NCBI RefSeq assembly: GCF_904067045.1
Contig: NZ_CAJFDC010000036.1
Span: forward strand, 513,001-577,000
DNA: 64,000 nt
Source of the DNA: Pseudomonas sp. FEN
GTDB lineage: Bacteria; Pseudomonadota; Gammaproteobacteria; Pseudomonadales; Pseudomonadaceae
Direction of reading: 5' to 3'
The translations under genes were made by a program, and so were the position numbers. How positions within the stretch are numbered: the first letter of the stretch is position 1; each line of letters begins with the position of its first letter. Under the pieces are notes generated by a model. That model ran no database searches and was not told the origin of the DNA. It saw only the letters and a list, made by a program, of their open reading frames with translations. Positions 1-8,603 of this stretch are shown in pieces.

Positions 1-1322
1 TGATCGGCAATGCCGAGGGCGAGATGGATCGCAATGTCCTGGAGCGCATGGTCGCGCCCCTGGAGCATATGTTGCGTAACGCTGTCGACCATGGCCTGGA
101 AAATGCCGAAGGCCGCCGCGCCGCCGGCAAGCCGGAGCAGGGGCTGATCACCCTGGACCTGTCCCACGAAGGCGGCGACATCGTCTTCGACATCCGTGAC
201 GACGGCGCCGGAATACCGCTCGAAGCGGTGCGGCGCAAGGCGATCAAGCGTGGTCTGCTGGAACCGGACATGCCGATCAGCGATCGCGACGTGTTGCAGT
301 TCATCCTGCAGCCGGGGTTTTCCACCGCGGAAAAGATCACCCAGATTTCCGGGCGCGGCGTGGGCATGGACGTGGTTCACGAAGAAGTGCGGCAACTGGG
401 CGGGAGCATGCGTATCGATTCGATCCCGGGGCAGGGCGTGCACTTTCAGATCCGTCTGCCGTTCAGCGTCTCGGTGAACCGGGCGCTGATGGTGCAATGC
501 GCCGACGAGCAATATGCCGTGCCGCTGAACACCGTCGAGGGACTGGTGCGGGTATTGCCGGGCGAGCTGGAAAGCTATTACCAACTTGATCCACCGCGCT
601 ACGAGTACGCCGGGCAGACCTACGAACTGCGTTATCTGGGCGAGCTGCTGCAAACCGTGAGCAAGCCGAAGCTACTGGGCCAGAGCCTGCCGCTGCCGGT
701 ATTGCTGGTGCACTGCAACGATCAGCGGGTGGCGCTGCAGGTGGACTCGCTGGCGGGCTCGCGGGAAATCGTGGTCAAGAGCCTGGGGCCACAGTTCGCC
801 TCGGTGCCGGGGTTGTCGGGGGCGACCATCCTTGGCGACGGTCGCGTGGTGCTGATTCTCGACTTGCTCGCCCATGTGCGCAGCGCATTGGCGCGGGCTC
901 CGGAGCAGTCCGTGTCCAGTGGTGCCAGCGTGGATGCCACGCTGGTGCGCCCGACCCTGGTCATGGTGGTGGACGACTCGGTCACCGTGCGCAAGGTCAC
1001 CAGTCGGTTGTTGGAGCGCAACGGGATGAACGTGCTGACGGCCAAGGATGGCGTGGATGCCATGGCATTGCTGGAAGAACACACCCCGGACCTGATGCTG
1101 TTGGATATCGAAATGCCGCGCATGGACGGTTTCGAGGTGGCGACGCGGATCCGCAACGATGAGCGCCTCAAGGACCTGCCGATCATCATGATCACCTCGC
1201 GTACCGGCCAGAAGCACCGCGACCGGGCCATGGCCATTGGCGTCAACGAGTACCTGGGCAAGCCGTACCAGGAGTCGGTGTTGCTGGAAAGCATCGCCTA
1301 TTGGAGTCAGGTCCATGCATGA
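1..1322 (+). CDS. chpA: ChpA-type chemotaxis histidine kinase/response regulator hybrid, C-terminal part (5' end outside window)
   Basis: Only the C-terminal part of this multidomain kinase is present; the reading frame is open from base 3 and the gene starts upstream. Domains in order: a CheA-type HATPase (N-box around HMLRNAVDHGLE near the start, then DDGAGIP and GRGVGMDVV glycine boxes), a CheW-like coupling domain, and a C-terminal receiver domain with VVDDS and the phospho-acceptor Asp in LLDIEMP (codon at 1104-1106). In the family, ChpA signals from the PilJ receptor to PilG/PilH and controls twitching motility and cAMP synthesis at the cell pole. The downstream CheW-like gene overlaps it by 8 bp, so the two are translationally coupled. 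Assignment as ChpA rather than another CheA hybrid rests on the terminal receiver domain and the chpC neighbour. Confidence 0.88.
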   Translation, partial: IGNAEGEMDRNVLERMVAPLEHMLRNAVDHGLENAEGRRAAGKPEQGLITLDLSHEGGDIVFDIRDDGAGIPLEAVRRKAIKRGLLEPDMPISDRDVLQFILQPGFSTAEKITQISGRGVGMDVVHEEVRQLGGSMRIDSIPGQGVHFQIRLPFSVSVNRALMVQCADEQYAVPLNTVEGLVRVLPGELESYYQLDPPRYEYAGQTYELRYLGELLQTVSKPKLLGQSLPLPVLLVHCNDQRVALQVDSLAGSREIVVKSLGPQFASVPGLSGATILGDGRVVLILDLLAHVRSALARAPEQSVSSGASVDATLVRPTLVMVVDDSVTVRKVTSRLLERNGMNVLTAKDGVDAMALLEEHTPDLMLLDIEMPRMDGFEVATRIRNDERLKDLPIIMITSRTGQKHRDRAMAIGVNEYLGKPYQESVLLESIAYWSQVHA

Positions 1323-1770
1323 GCACAGCACCAGCAGCCTGACGGGGCTGATGCTGCCATTGGCGGATCGTTACCTGCTGTTGCCGAATGTCGCGGTGGC
1401 GGAGCTGATTGATTACCAGCGCGGCGAACCGGCGAGCGATGCGCCGCCGTGGTATCTGCGGCAGGTGACCTGGCGCAACCAGCAATTGCCGCTGATCAGC
1501 TTCGAGGCGGCGTGCGGCGGTCCGCTGGCGGTGGGGGATCGGGCGCGGATCGTGGTGCTCAATGCCCTCGGTGGGCGGCCGGAGTTGAAGTTCATCGCGC
1601 TGGTGATCCAGGGTATTCCGCGCTCGTACAAGCTCGACAGCCAGCTGAGTTTTGTCGATGTGCCGCTGTGCCGGTTCGAGAAAGCGGCGGTGCAGGTTGG
1701 CGAATGGGTGGCGAGGGTGCCGGACCTGCTGGGGTTGGAGCAGTTGGTGTTGGAGTCGGGGTTGGCCTGA
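1315..1770 (+). CDS. chpC: ChpC-like CheW-domain chemotaxis adaptor
   Basis: A 151-residue protein made of a single CheW-like domain (DRYLLLPNVAVAELIDY near the N-terminus, then the five-stranded coupling fold). CheW-type proteins physically link a receptor to a CheA-type kinase. The start at 1315 (MHEHSTSS) lies inside the end of chpA and gives an 8-bp overlap; an out-of-frame ATG at 1319 is not used. In P. aeruginosa the order, from memory, is chpA-chpB-chpC-chpD-chpE. Here the chpB methylesterase gene is absent between chpA and chpC and no chpD/chpE follow; the malonate cluster comes next. A degenerate REP half-site follows the stop codon. Confidence 0.8.
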   Translation: MHEHSTSSLTGLMLPLADRYLLLPNVAVAELIDYQRGEPASDAPPWYLRQVTWRNQQLPLISFEAACGGPLAVGDRARIVVLNALGGRPELKFIALVIQGIPRSYKLDSQLSFVDVPLCRFEKAAVQVGEWVARVPDLLGLEQLVLESGLA

Positions 1771-1778
1771 CGGGTACT

Positions 1779-1805
1779 GTGCGGGAGCGCGCTTGCTCGC
1801 GATGG
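1779..1805. repeat. Degenerate single REP half-site
   Basis: Short palindromic element of the GGAGCG-AGCTTGCTCGCGAT family, here as GGGAGCGCGCTTGCTCGC, directly after the chpC stop codon. No inverted partner is visible nearby, so it looks like a remnant REP singlet. Confidence 0.55.
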
Positions 1806-1939
1806 TGCCCCAGGCACCGCTGAACCTGACAAGTACAGAACCATTACCCTGAGCGTAATGATCCTCCGGCGGGCTTGATTGATGCCTTGCCAATACACTC
1901 CTACTGTCTACTCCACAAAAGCGAACCCGTGGAGTGAGC

Positions 1940-3616
1940 ATGACAACCCCCAATTCCCCCGACTCGCGCTGGACCCGGCGGCGCGCCGAGAAGCAGCGGC
2001 GTCTCGCGCAGGTGCAAGCCCTCGCCGACGGTGTGGTGTTGCCGACCGACAAGATCGTCGCCGCCCTCGAAGCCCTGATCATGCCGGGCGACCGGGTGGT
2101 GCTGGAGGGCAATAACCAGAAGCAGGCGGATTTCCTTTCCCGCTCCCTGGTGAAAGCCGATCCGGCCAAGCTCCACGATTTGCACATGATCATGCCCAGT
2201 GTCGGTCGCGCCGAGCACCTGGACCTGTTCGAGCGCGGCATCGCCCGCAAGCTGGACTTTTCCTTCGCCGGCACCCAGAGCCTGCGCATCAGCCAGTTGC
2301 TGGAAGACGGCCTGCTGGAAATCGGCGCCATTCACACCTACATCGAACTCTATGCGCGCCTGGTGGTGGACCTGATCCCCAATGTCGTGCTCAGTGCCGG
2401 TTTCATGGCCGACCGCGCCGGCAACATTTATACCGGTCCCAGCACCGAAGACACCCCGGCGCTGATCGAGCCGGCGGCCTTCAGCGACGGGATTGTGATC
2501 GTCCAGGTCAATCAACTGGTCGATGACGTCAGCGAATTACCGCGGGTGGATATTCCCGCGTCCTGGGTCGACTTCGTGGTGGTGGCCGACAAACCTTTCT
2601 ATATCGAGCCGTTGTTCACCCGCGATCCACGCCATATCAAGCCGGTACACGTGTTGATGGCGATGATGGCGATTCGTGGGATCTACGAAAGACACAAGGT
2701 GCAGTCCCTCAACCATGGGATTGGTTTCAATACCGCGGCCATTGAACTGATCCTGCCGACCTACGGCGAATCCCTCGGCCTGAAAGGCAAGATCTGCCGC
2801 AACTGGACACTCAACCCGCACCCGACGCTGATTCCCGCCATCGAAAGCGGCTGGGTCGAAAGTGTGCATTGCTTCGGCACCGAACTGGGCATGGAACACT
2901 ACATCGCGGCGCGGCCGGACGTGTTCTTCACCGGACGCGACGGCTCGTTGCGTTCGAACCGGATGTTCTGCCAGTTGGCCGGGCAGTATGCGGTGGATCT
3001 GTTTATCGGCGCGACCTTGCAGGTTGATGGTGACGGTCATTCGTCCACCGTGACCCGCGGTCGCCTGGCCGGTTTCGGCGGGGCGCCGAATATGGGGCAT
3101 GACCCGCGCGGTCGTCGCCACGGTACTCCGGCCTGGCTCGATATGCGCCTCGATAGCGGCGATGCACCCGAAGCCTTGCTTGAGCGCGGCAAAAAGCTGG
3201 TGGTGCAGATGGTCGAGACCTTCCAGGAAGGCGGCAAACCGACCTTCGTTGAAACCCTCGATGCCGTGGAGGTGGCGAGGAAAAGCGGGATGCCGTTGGC
3301 GCCGATCATGATCTATGGCGACGACGTCACCCATTTGCTCACTGAAGAAGGCATCGCTTACCTGTACAAGGCGCGTTCCCTGGAAGAACGCCAGGCGATG
3401 ATCGCCGCCGTGGCCGGCGTCACCGCCATCGGTTTGCGGCATAACCCCAAGGATACCCTGCGGATGCGTCGCGAAGGCTTGATAGCCTTGCCCGAGGACC
3501 TGGGCATTCGGCGCACCGACGCCAGCCGCGAACTGCTGGCGGCCAAGAGCGTGGCCGACCTGGTGGAGTGGTCGGGTGGCCTGTACAACCCGCCCGCCAA
3601 ATTCAGGAGCTGGTAA
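1940..3616 (+). CDS. mdcA: Malonate decarboxylase alpha subunit (acetyl-[ACP]:malonate ACP transferase)
   Basis: A 558-residue CoA-transferase-like protein. MdcA swaps acetyl for malonyl on the acyl carrier subunit MdcC, the first step of the biotin-independent malonate decarboxylase cycle in the cytoplasm. The ATG at 1940 (MTTPNSPDSRWTRRR) is chosen over the in-frame GTG at 1934 because a GGAGTG Shine-Dalgarno lies 5-9 bases before it. Length agrees with the family (about 550). It heads a tightly packed set mdcA-B-C-D-E-G-H, each gene touching or overlapping the next, so they should be one transcript. The 169-bp gap upstream should hold the promoter controlled by the LysR regulator encoded after madM; I could not point to an operator. 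Confidence 0.95.
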   Translation: MTTPNSPDSRWTRRRAEKQRRLAQVQALADGVVLPTDKIVAALEALIMPGDRVVLEGNNQKQADFLSRSLVKADPAKLHDLHMIMPSVGRAEHLDLFERGIARKLDFSFAGTQSLRISQLLEDGLLEIGAIHTYIELYARLVVDLIPNVVLSAGFMADRAGNIYTGPSTEDTPALIEPAAFSDGIVIVQVNQLVDDVSELPRVDIPASWVDFVVVADKPFYIEPLFTRDPRHIKPVHVLMAMMAIRGIYERHKVQSLNHGIGFNTAAIELILPTYGESLGLKGKICRNWTLNPHPTLIPAIESGWVESVHCFGTELGMEHYIAARPDVFFTGRDGSLRSNRMFCQLAGQYAVDLFIGATLQVDGDGHSSTVTRGRLAGFGGAPNMGHDPRGRRHGTPAWLDMRLDSGDAPEALLERGKKLVVQMVETFQEGGKPTFVETLDAVEVARKSGMPLAPIMIYGDDVTHLLTEEGIAYLYKARSLEERQAMIAAVAGVTAIGLRHNPKDTLRMRREGLIALPEDLGIRRTDASRELLAAKSVADLVEWSGGLYNPPAKFRSW

Positions 3617-4615
3617 ATGCACGCTCCCAATCTGCAAGCCCAACCCTTGTCTCTGGCCGAGCGTTTGGCGGACTTCGCGGTGGAAGCGCTGATCGACGAG
3701 GCCGACCTGTCGCCCAAGCCGGCCTTGGTGGATCGACGCGGCAACGGGGCGCACAGCGATCTGCATCTGGGCCTGATGCATGCTTCGGCCTTGTCGTTGT
3801 GGCCGATGTTCAAGGAGATGGCCGAAGCGGCGCAAGGTATGGACAACCTCCGCGACGCTACGGAAAACACCGCCCCCTGTAGGAGCGAGCTTGCTCGCGA
3901 TGAGGGTCCAGGCACCGCTGGGCCCCAGGTTTCCCGCGTAATCGTCGACGTCCATCGCGAGCAAGCTCGCTCCTACGGGGAGCCGGGCATCGGTTTGCCG
4001 CTACGTGAAGCCCTGGGCCGTATCGGTCGCGAAGGCGAGCAGGCGATGCTCCAGACCACCGGCGGAGTGAATACCCATCGCGGGGCGATCTGGGCCTTGG
4101 GGCTGCTGGTGGCGGCAGCGGCGCTGGACCCTCGTGCCGTGACCGCCAACGCCCTGACGCTACGTGCCGCCCGCCTGGCCTTGCTGGAAGACCGCTACGC
4201 GCCCAATGGCACCAGCCACGGCCGCCAGGTCGCGCAACGCTACGGTGCTCGCGGCGCCCGGGAAGAGGCGCAACTGGGCTTCCCGACCGTGACCGGACTT
4301 GGTCTGCCGCAACTCAAGCGCAGCCGGCTCGCCGGTCATGGCGAACAGAACGCCCGGCTGGATGCCCTGCTCGCCATCATGACCCGCCTGGCCGACACCT
4401 GCGTGCTCTACCGCGCTGGCGTGCCAGGTTTGCAGGCCATGCAACAGGGCGCCCGCGCCGTGCTGGCGGCGGGCGGTAGCGCCAGCCTGGCCGGACGGCG
4501 CTGCCTGCATGAATTGGATCAACAGCTGTTGGCGATAAACGCTTCACCGGGGGGCGCGGCGGATCTGCTCGCCGCCTGCCTGCTGATCGATCGCCTCGAA
4601 CAGGAAGCCTTGTAA
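3617..4615 (+). CDS. mdcB: Triphosphoribosyl-dephospho-CoA synthase with an in-frame REP doublet insertion
   Basis: MdcB makes 2'-(5''-triphosphoribosyl)-3'-dephospho-CoA, the precursor of the prosthetic group of MdcC, and is related to CitG. The start directly follows the mdcA stop codon. The protein has 332 residues where the family usually has about 290. The excess lies between FKEMAEAAQG (residues 67-76) and IGLPLREALGRIG (about 126 onward). It is encoded by a complete REP inverted pair at 3876-3981, read as CRSELARD...VHREQARSYG. The flanking sequence is collinear with normal MdcB, and NTHRGAIWALG and the rest of the fold are intact. The frame stays open through the insert, so the enzyme may still work with a loop of roughly 40-50 residues. 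Confidence 0.92.
   Translation: MHAPNLQAQPLSLAERLADFAVEALIDEADLSPKPALVDRRGNGAHSDLHLGLMHASALSLWPMFKEMAEAAQGMDNLRDATENTAPCRSELARDEGPGTAGPQVSRVIVDVHREQARSYGEPGIGLPLREALGRIGREGEQAMLQTTGGVNTHRGAIWALGLLVAAAALDPRAVTANALTLRAARLALLEDRYAPNGTSHGRQVAQRYGARGAREEAQLGFPTVTGLGLPQLKRSRLAGHGEQNARLDALLAIMTRLADTCVLYRAGVPGLQAMQQGARAVLAAGGSASLAGRRCLHELDQQLLAINASPGGAADLLAACLLIDRLEQEAL
3876..3981. repeat. REP doublet inside mdcB
   Basis: Two inverted copies of the REP family TGTAGGAGCGAGCTTGCTCG flank a spacer of about 50 bp. The same doublet type is intergenic at 21211-21293 and 37335-37437. Here it lies inside an open reading frame and adds no stop codon. Confidence 0.93.
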
Positions 4616-4914
4616 TGGAAAAATTGTCCTTTGAATTCCCCGCCGGCCAACCGCCCAAAGGGTGCGCGCTGGTGGGCTGCGTCGGTTCGGGTGATCTGGA
4701 AGTGTTGCTGGAGCCCGGTCGTCCCGGCACGCTGTCGATCCAGGTTACCACCTCGGTGAACGGCAGCTCCGCCCGCTGGCAACACCTGTTCGAACGGCTG
4801 TTCGACGGCCAGTTGTTGCCCGCGCTGGCCATCGATATCCATGATTTCGGCGCCACCCCCGGGGTGGTCCGTTTGCGCCTGGAACAAGGTTTCGAGGAGA
4901 TCGACCATGACTGA
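4615..4914 (+). CDS. mdcC: Malonate decarboxylase acyl carrier protein (delta subunit)
   Basis: A 99-residue carrier protein. It bears the phosphoribosyl-dephospho-CoA group that holds the acetyl/malonyl thioester during catalysis. The attachment serine is Ser25 in the motif VGSGDLEVL, the position known for the Klebsiella protein. The start overlaps the mdcB stop by one base (TAATG) and the stop overlaps mdcD by 8 bp, so translation is coupled. No signal peptide; it acts as part of the cytoplasmic decarboxylase complex with MdcA, MdcD and MdcE. Confidence 0.95.
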   Translation: MEKLSFEFPAGQPPKGCALVGCVGSGDLEVLLEPGRPGTLSIQVTTSVNGSSARWQHLFERLFDGQLLPALAIDIHDFGATPGVVRLRLEQGFEEIDHD

Positions 4915-5758
4915 CAGCGCGCGTTTGTTGCACAAACACAGCTTCGTCGAACTCGGTGCCCGGCAGCGCGCCCGGGCCTTGCTCGATCGCGGCAGTTTTC
5001 GCGAGTTGCTCGACCCCTTTGCCCGGATCATGTCGCCCTGGCTCGAACGCCAGGGCGTGGTGCCGCAGGCCGACGACGGCGTGGTGATTGCCAAGGGCCG
5101 CATTGACGGCTTGCCGGTGCTGATCGCGGCCATCGAAGGCGCGTTCCAGGGCGGCAGTCTCGGTGAAGTCGGCGGTGCGAAAATCGCCGGGGCCCTGGAG
5201 CTGGCCGCCGAAGACAACCGCAACGGCGTTCCGACTCGTGCCGTGTTGCTGCTGGAGACCGGTGGCGTGCGTTTGCAGGAGGCCAACCTGGGGCTGGCGG
5301 CCATCGCCGACATCCACGCGGCGATTGTCGACCTGCGCCGTTATCAGCCGGTGATCGGCGTGGTGGCCGGCAGCGTCGGGTGTTTTGGCGGTATGTCCAT
5401 CGCGGCGGGGCTGTGCAGTTATCTGCTGGTGACCCAGGAGGCGCGCCTGGGCCTCAACGGCCCGCAGGTGATCGAACAGGAGGCTGGGCTGGCGGAGTAC
5501 GACTCCCGTGACCGGCCGTTTATCTGGAGCCTGACCGGTGGCGAACAACGTTTCGCCAGTGGCCTCGCGGATCGTTATGTCGCCGACGATGTGGCGTTGA
5601 TCCAGCAACAGGTCAGCGCATTGCTGGAGGCCGGCTTGCCCGAGGTGCAGCGTAGTCGGCAGGCGGATGGCTACCTGCGACGCTTGGCTGAACTGGATGC
5701 CGAACCGCAGATTGATCCGGCCACGGTGCGCCGTCTTTTCCAAGGAGATCGCCCATGA
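4907..5758 (+). CDS. mdcD: Malonate decarboxylase beta subunit
   Basis: A 283-residue crotonase/carboxyltransferase-fold protein that, with MdcE, decarboxylates malonyl-S-MdcC to acetyl-S-MdcC. The start at 4907 (MTDSARLLHKHSFVEL) is chosen because it overlaps the mdcC end; an upstream in-frame ATG at 4841 would run through mdcC. The region EGAFQGGSLGEVGGAKIAGA and the GCFGGMSIAAG segment fit the carboxyltransferase fold. The 3' end overlaps mdcE as ATGA. Confidence 0.94.
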   Translation: MTDSARLLHKHSFVELGARQRARALLDRGSFRELLDPFARIMSPWLERQGVVPQADDGVVIAKGRIDGLPVLIAAIEGAFQGGSLGEVGGAKIAGALELAAEDNRNGVPTRAVLLLETGGVRLQEANLGLAAIADIHAAIVDLRRYQPVIGVVAGSVGCFGGMSIAAGLCSYLLVTQEARLGLNGPQVIEQEAGLAEYDSRDRPFIWSLTGGEQRFASGLADRYVADDVALIQQQVSALLEAGLPEVQRSRQADGYLRRLAELDAEPQIDPATVRRLFQGDRP

Positions 5759-6558
5759 GCGCTTATTCCCTGCGCGGTTTGCACTGGTTCCAGGCCCTGA
5801 CCGCGGGGGCTGGCGAAGTGCCCGGCCTGCCGCCGTCGTTGAAAGTCGCGGATGCCCGACTCGCGGGGCAACCGGTGCGTTTTCTCGCGGTAGTGGCTGA
5901 TCCGGCCAACCGCTTTGTCCGTGCCCGCGACGGTGAGGTCGGGTTGCTCGAAGGCTGGGGCCTGGCCAAGGCCGTCGACGAGGTGATCGAGGCCGACAGC
6001 GGGCGCGCGGACAAGCGCGCCTTGGTCGCCATTGTCGATGTACCGAGCCAGGCCTACGGGCGCCGTGAAGAAGCCTTGGGGATTCATCAGGCCCTGGCCG
6101 GGGCGGTGGACAGTTATGCCCGGGCCCGCCTGGCGGGGCATGCGGTGATTGCGCTGTTGGTGGGCAAGGCGATGTCCGGGGCGTTCCTCGCCCATGGCTA
6201 CCAGGCCAATCGGTTGATTGCCCTGCGCGATCCGGGGGTGATGGTCCATGCGATGGGCAAGGCGTCGGCGGCGCGGGTGACCTTGCGTAGCGTCGAGGAA
6301 CTGGAGGCCCTGGCTGCCAGCGTGCCGCCGATGGCCTACGACATCGATAGCTTCGCCAGTCTCGGCCTGCTCTGGAAAACCCTGGGCGTGGAGCGGATCG
6401 AACAACCCACGGCGGCCGACCTGGCACAGGTGCGGGACTGCCTGGTCGAAGCCATCCATGATGTGGCGCGCAAGGGCCCGGACTTGAGTGGGCGGCTCGG
6501 CGCGAGCAACCGGGCGGCATCGAGTCGGGTCCGGCAACTGTTGCGCGAGCAGTGGTGA
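5755..6558 (+). CDS. mdcE: Malonate decarboxylase gamma subunit
   Basis: A 267-residue partner of MdcD in the decarboxylase core, also of the carboxyltransferase superfamily. Features include the AYGRREEALGIHQAL segment and the LVGKAMSGAFLAHGYQANR segment, where the family forms the active-site oxyanion region between the two subunits. Starts with a 4-bp overlap (ATGA) on mdcD. Length is normal for the family. Six bases separate it from mdcG. Confidence 0.93.
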   Translation: MSAYSLRGLHWFQALTAGAGEVPGLPPSLKVADARLAGQPVRFLAVVADPANRFVRARDGEVGLLEGWGLAKAVDEVIEADSGRADKRALVAIVDVPSQAYGRREEALGIHQALAGAVDSYARARLAGHAVIALLVGKAMSGAFLAHGYQANRLIALRDPGVMVHAMGKASAARVTLRSVEELEALAASVPPMAYDIDSFASLGLLWKTLGVERIEQPTAADLAQVRDCLVEAIHDVARKGPDLSGRLGASNRAASSRVRQLLREQW

Positions 6559-6564
6559 GCCGCG

Positions 6565-7194
6565 ATGCGCGCTGACGCCCCGTTCCTGCCCCACGATCTG
6601 CTCTGGGGATTGACCCCGGAGCAGTTGCCGGAGAACGCCCCGGGCTGGGTGGCCGAGGTGCTGAGTCTCGGCCACCCGGTGGTGGTGCGGCGGGCGCTGA
6701 GCGCGCCTGATCTGGTGCCGGTGGGGGTACGCGGGCCTTTGCGGGAGCAGCGTTTCGCCACGTTGATGCCGCGGACGCTGGTCGCGCGTCGCGTGCGGCC
6801 CGAAGCCCTGATCGATATTGACGTCGCTGCGCGGGACTGGCCGGCCTTGCGGGCACTGCGTCACCTGCGTCCGTTGCTGAGTGAATCGAGGCTGGTCTGG
6901 GGCGTCGCTGGCAGTGCCGGTTTCGAACTGGCCAGCGGTTTTCCAACCCTGCATCAACAGAGCGACCTGGATCTGATTCTGCGTGTACCGCAAGCACTGT
7001 CCCGTCGTCAGGCCGCCGGCTTGTTGCAGCAACTCGACAACCCGTTCTGTCGCGTTGACCTGCAACTGCAAACCCCGTGGGGCGCGGTGGCACTGGCGGA
7101 GTGGGCGAGCTCGGCGCGCCGTGTTCTGCTCAAGCGGGCCAGTGGCGCGCAGTTGGTGCTCGACCCCTGGTCCGTCCAGGAGCAAATGGCATGA
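6565..7194 (+). CDS. mdcG: Malonate decarboxylase holo-ACP synthase (phosphoribosyl-dephospho-CoA transferase)
   Basis: A 209-residue nucleotidyltransferase that transfers the MdcB product onto Ser25 of MdcC to give active holo-ACP. The C-terminal half carries HQQSDLDLILRVP, fitting a nucleotidyltransferase metal-binding D-x-D, and VDLQLQTPWGAVAL. It starts 6 bp after mdcE and overlaps mdcH by 4 bp (ATGA), so it is in the same operon. Confidence 0.9.
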   Translation: MRADAPFLPHDLLWGLTPEQLPENAPGWVAEVLSLGHPVVVRRALSAPDLVPVGVRGPLREQRFATLMPRTLVARRVRPEALIDIDVAARDWPALRALRHLRPLLSESRLVWGVAGSAGFELASGFPTLHQQSDLDLILRVPQALSRRQAAGLLQQLDNPFCRVDLQLQTPWGAVALAEWASSARRVLLKRASGAQLVLDPWSVQEQMA

Positions 7195-8120
7195 GCAGCC
7201 TGCTGGTGTTTCCCGGTCAGGGTGCGCAACAGCCCGGCATGCTGCATCGCCTGCCTGAGGCCGCGGTCGTCCGCGAATGCCTGGACGAGGCGCGTGCCGT
7301 GCTGGGTGAGGACGTGGCGTTGCTGGATACGCCGCAGGCCCTGGCCTCGACTCGGGCGGTGCAGCTTTGCCTGCTGATCGCCGGTGTGGCTTGTGCCCGG
7401 TTGCTGCTGGAAAACACCGTGTTGCCGGCTTATGTCGCCGGCCTGTCCATCGGCGCCTACCCGGCGGCGGTACTGGCCGAGTCCCTGGCGTTCGCTGATG
7501 CCCTGCGCCTGGTCAGCCTGCGTGGCGAATTGATGCAACAGGCTTATCCACAGGGCTATGGCATGACCGCCCTGATCGGGCTGGAGCTGACGGCTGTGGA
7601 TAAGTTATTGGCCCAGGTGCACAGCGCAGGCACACCGGTCTACCTGGCGAATATCAACGCCGATAACCAATGCGTGATTGCCGGGAGCGACGAGGCGATG
7701 CGCGCGCTGGTTGCCCTGATGGGAAGGGACGGGGTGGTCAGGCGCCTGGCGGTCAGCGTGCCATCTCATTGCCCGCTGCTGGACGAGCCGGCCCAGGTAC
7801 TGGCCGCCGCCTTTGCCCAGGTGCCGGTTCAGGCGCCGCGGCTGGGCTACCTCAGCGCTAGCAGCGCGCGGCTCCTGCGCGGCGCTGAACAGATCCGCGA
7901 TGACCTGGCCTTCAATATGCGCCGGGTCGTCGATTGGCGCGGCACCGTACAGAGCGCCTATGAGCGCGGTGCCCGCCTGCAGATCGAACTGCCTCCGGGT
8001 TCGGTCTTGACCGGACTGGCGCGCCGGGTATTCGAGCAAGGCACCGTCATCGCGTTCGACGGCGCCCGATTGGATAGCCTCAAGGCGCTGTTGGATGAGG
8101 AGGGACGCCGTCACCGATAA
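7191..8120 (+). CDS. mdcH: Malonate decarboxylase epsilon subunit (malonyl-CoA:ACP transacylase)
   Basis: A 309-residue FabD-like transacylase that loads malonyl from malonyl-CoA onto MdcC to prime the cycle. It shows FPGQGAQQPGM at residues 7-17, the nucleophile elbow GLSIG at 84-88 (Ser86) and a SVPSHCPLL histidine region. The start at 7191 (MSSLLVFPGQG) is fixed by the 4-bp overlap with mdcG and by the FabD-type N-terminus; longer forms would run into mdcG. It is the last enzyme gene before the transporter pair, 65 bp downstream. Confidence 0.93.
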   Translation: MSSLLVFPGQGAQQPGMLHRLPEAAVVRECLDEARAVLGEDVALLDTPQALASTRAVQLCLLIAGVACARLLLENTVLPAYVAGLSIGAYPAAVLAESLAFADALRLVSLRGELMQQAYPQGYGMTALIGLELTAVDKLLAQVHSAGTPVYLANINADNQCVIAGSDEAMRALVALMGRDGVVRRLAVSVPSHCPLLDEPAQVLAAAFAQVPVQAPRLGYLSASSARLLRGAEQIRDDLAFNMRRVVDWRGTVQSAYERGARLQIELPPGSVLTGLARRVFEQGTVIAFDGARLDSLKALLDEEGRRHR

Positions 8121-8185
8121 ACACCGGCTGCTGCTTCGAAGGACAAAAACAACAACTTCGGCAATGCGATGTGAGGATAACAACA

Positions 8186-8602
8186 ATGATCATTTACGGT
8201 GTGGCACTGCTGGCGATTTGTACGCTGGCAGGGGTGATTCTGGGAGATATGCTGGGCGTGCTGCTGGGTGTCAAATCCAATGTCGGCGGGGTCGGGATCG
8301 CAATGATCCTGCTGATCTGCGCCCGGTTGTGGATGCATAAACGCGGCGGCCTGAGCAAGGATTGCGAGCTGGGCGTCGGTTTCTGGGGCGCCATGTACAT
8401 TCCGGTAGTGGTCGCGATGGCCGCCAACCAGAACGTGGTCGCGGCGCTGCACGGCGGGCCGCTGGCACTGCTGGCGGCGATTGGTTCGGTAGTGGTCTGC
8501 GGTTGCGCCATTGCCCTGATCAGCCGGGTTCATAAAGGCGAGCCATTACCGGATGAGCCGGAAACCTTTGCCCCGACCTCAACCGCCACGGGAGGTCGCT
8601 GA
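8186..8602 (+). CDS. madL: Malonate transporter subunit MadL
   Basis: A 138-residue integral membrane protein with about four hydrophobic helices (MIIYGVALLAICTLAGVILG at the start). MadL and MadM together import malonate with sodium. The ATG at 8186 is preferred over the GTG at 8171 because GAGGA lies 8-12 bases upstream and the protein begins with a membrane helix, as in the family. madM follows after one base. Confidence 0.9.
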   Translation: MIIYGVALLAICTLAGVILGDMLGVLLGVKSNVGGVGIAMILLICARLWMHKRGGLSKDCELGVGFWGAMYIPVVVAMAANQNVVAALHGGPLALLAAIGSVVVCGCAIALISRVHKGEPLPDEPETFAPTSTATGGR

Positions 8603-8603
8603 T

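Noticed and set aside
4745..7093. Very long open frame on the minus strand opposite mdcD/mdcE/mdcG
   Set aside because: It mirrors the coupled plus-strand mdc genes, is rich in Arg/Pro/Ala as expected for a high-GC shadow frame, and shows no domain.
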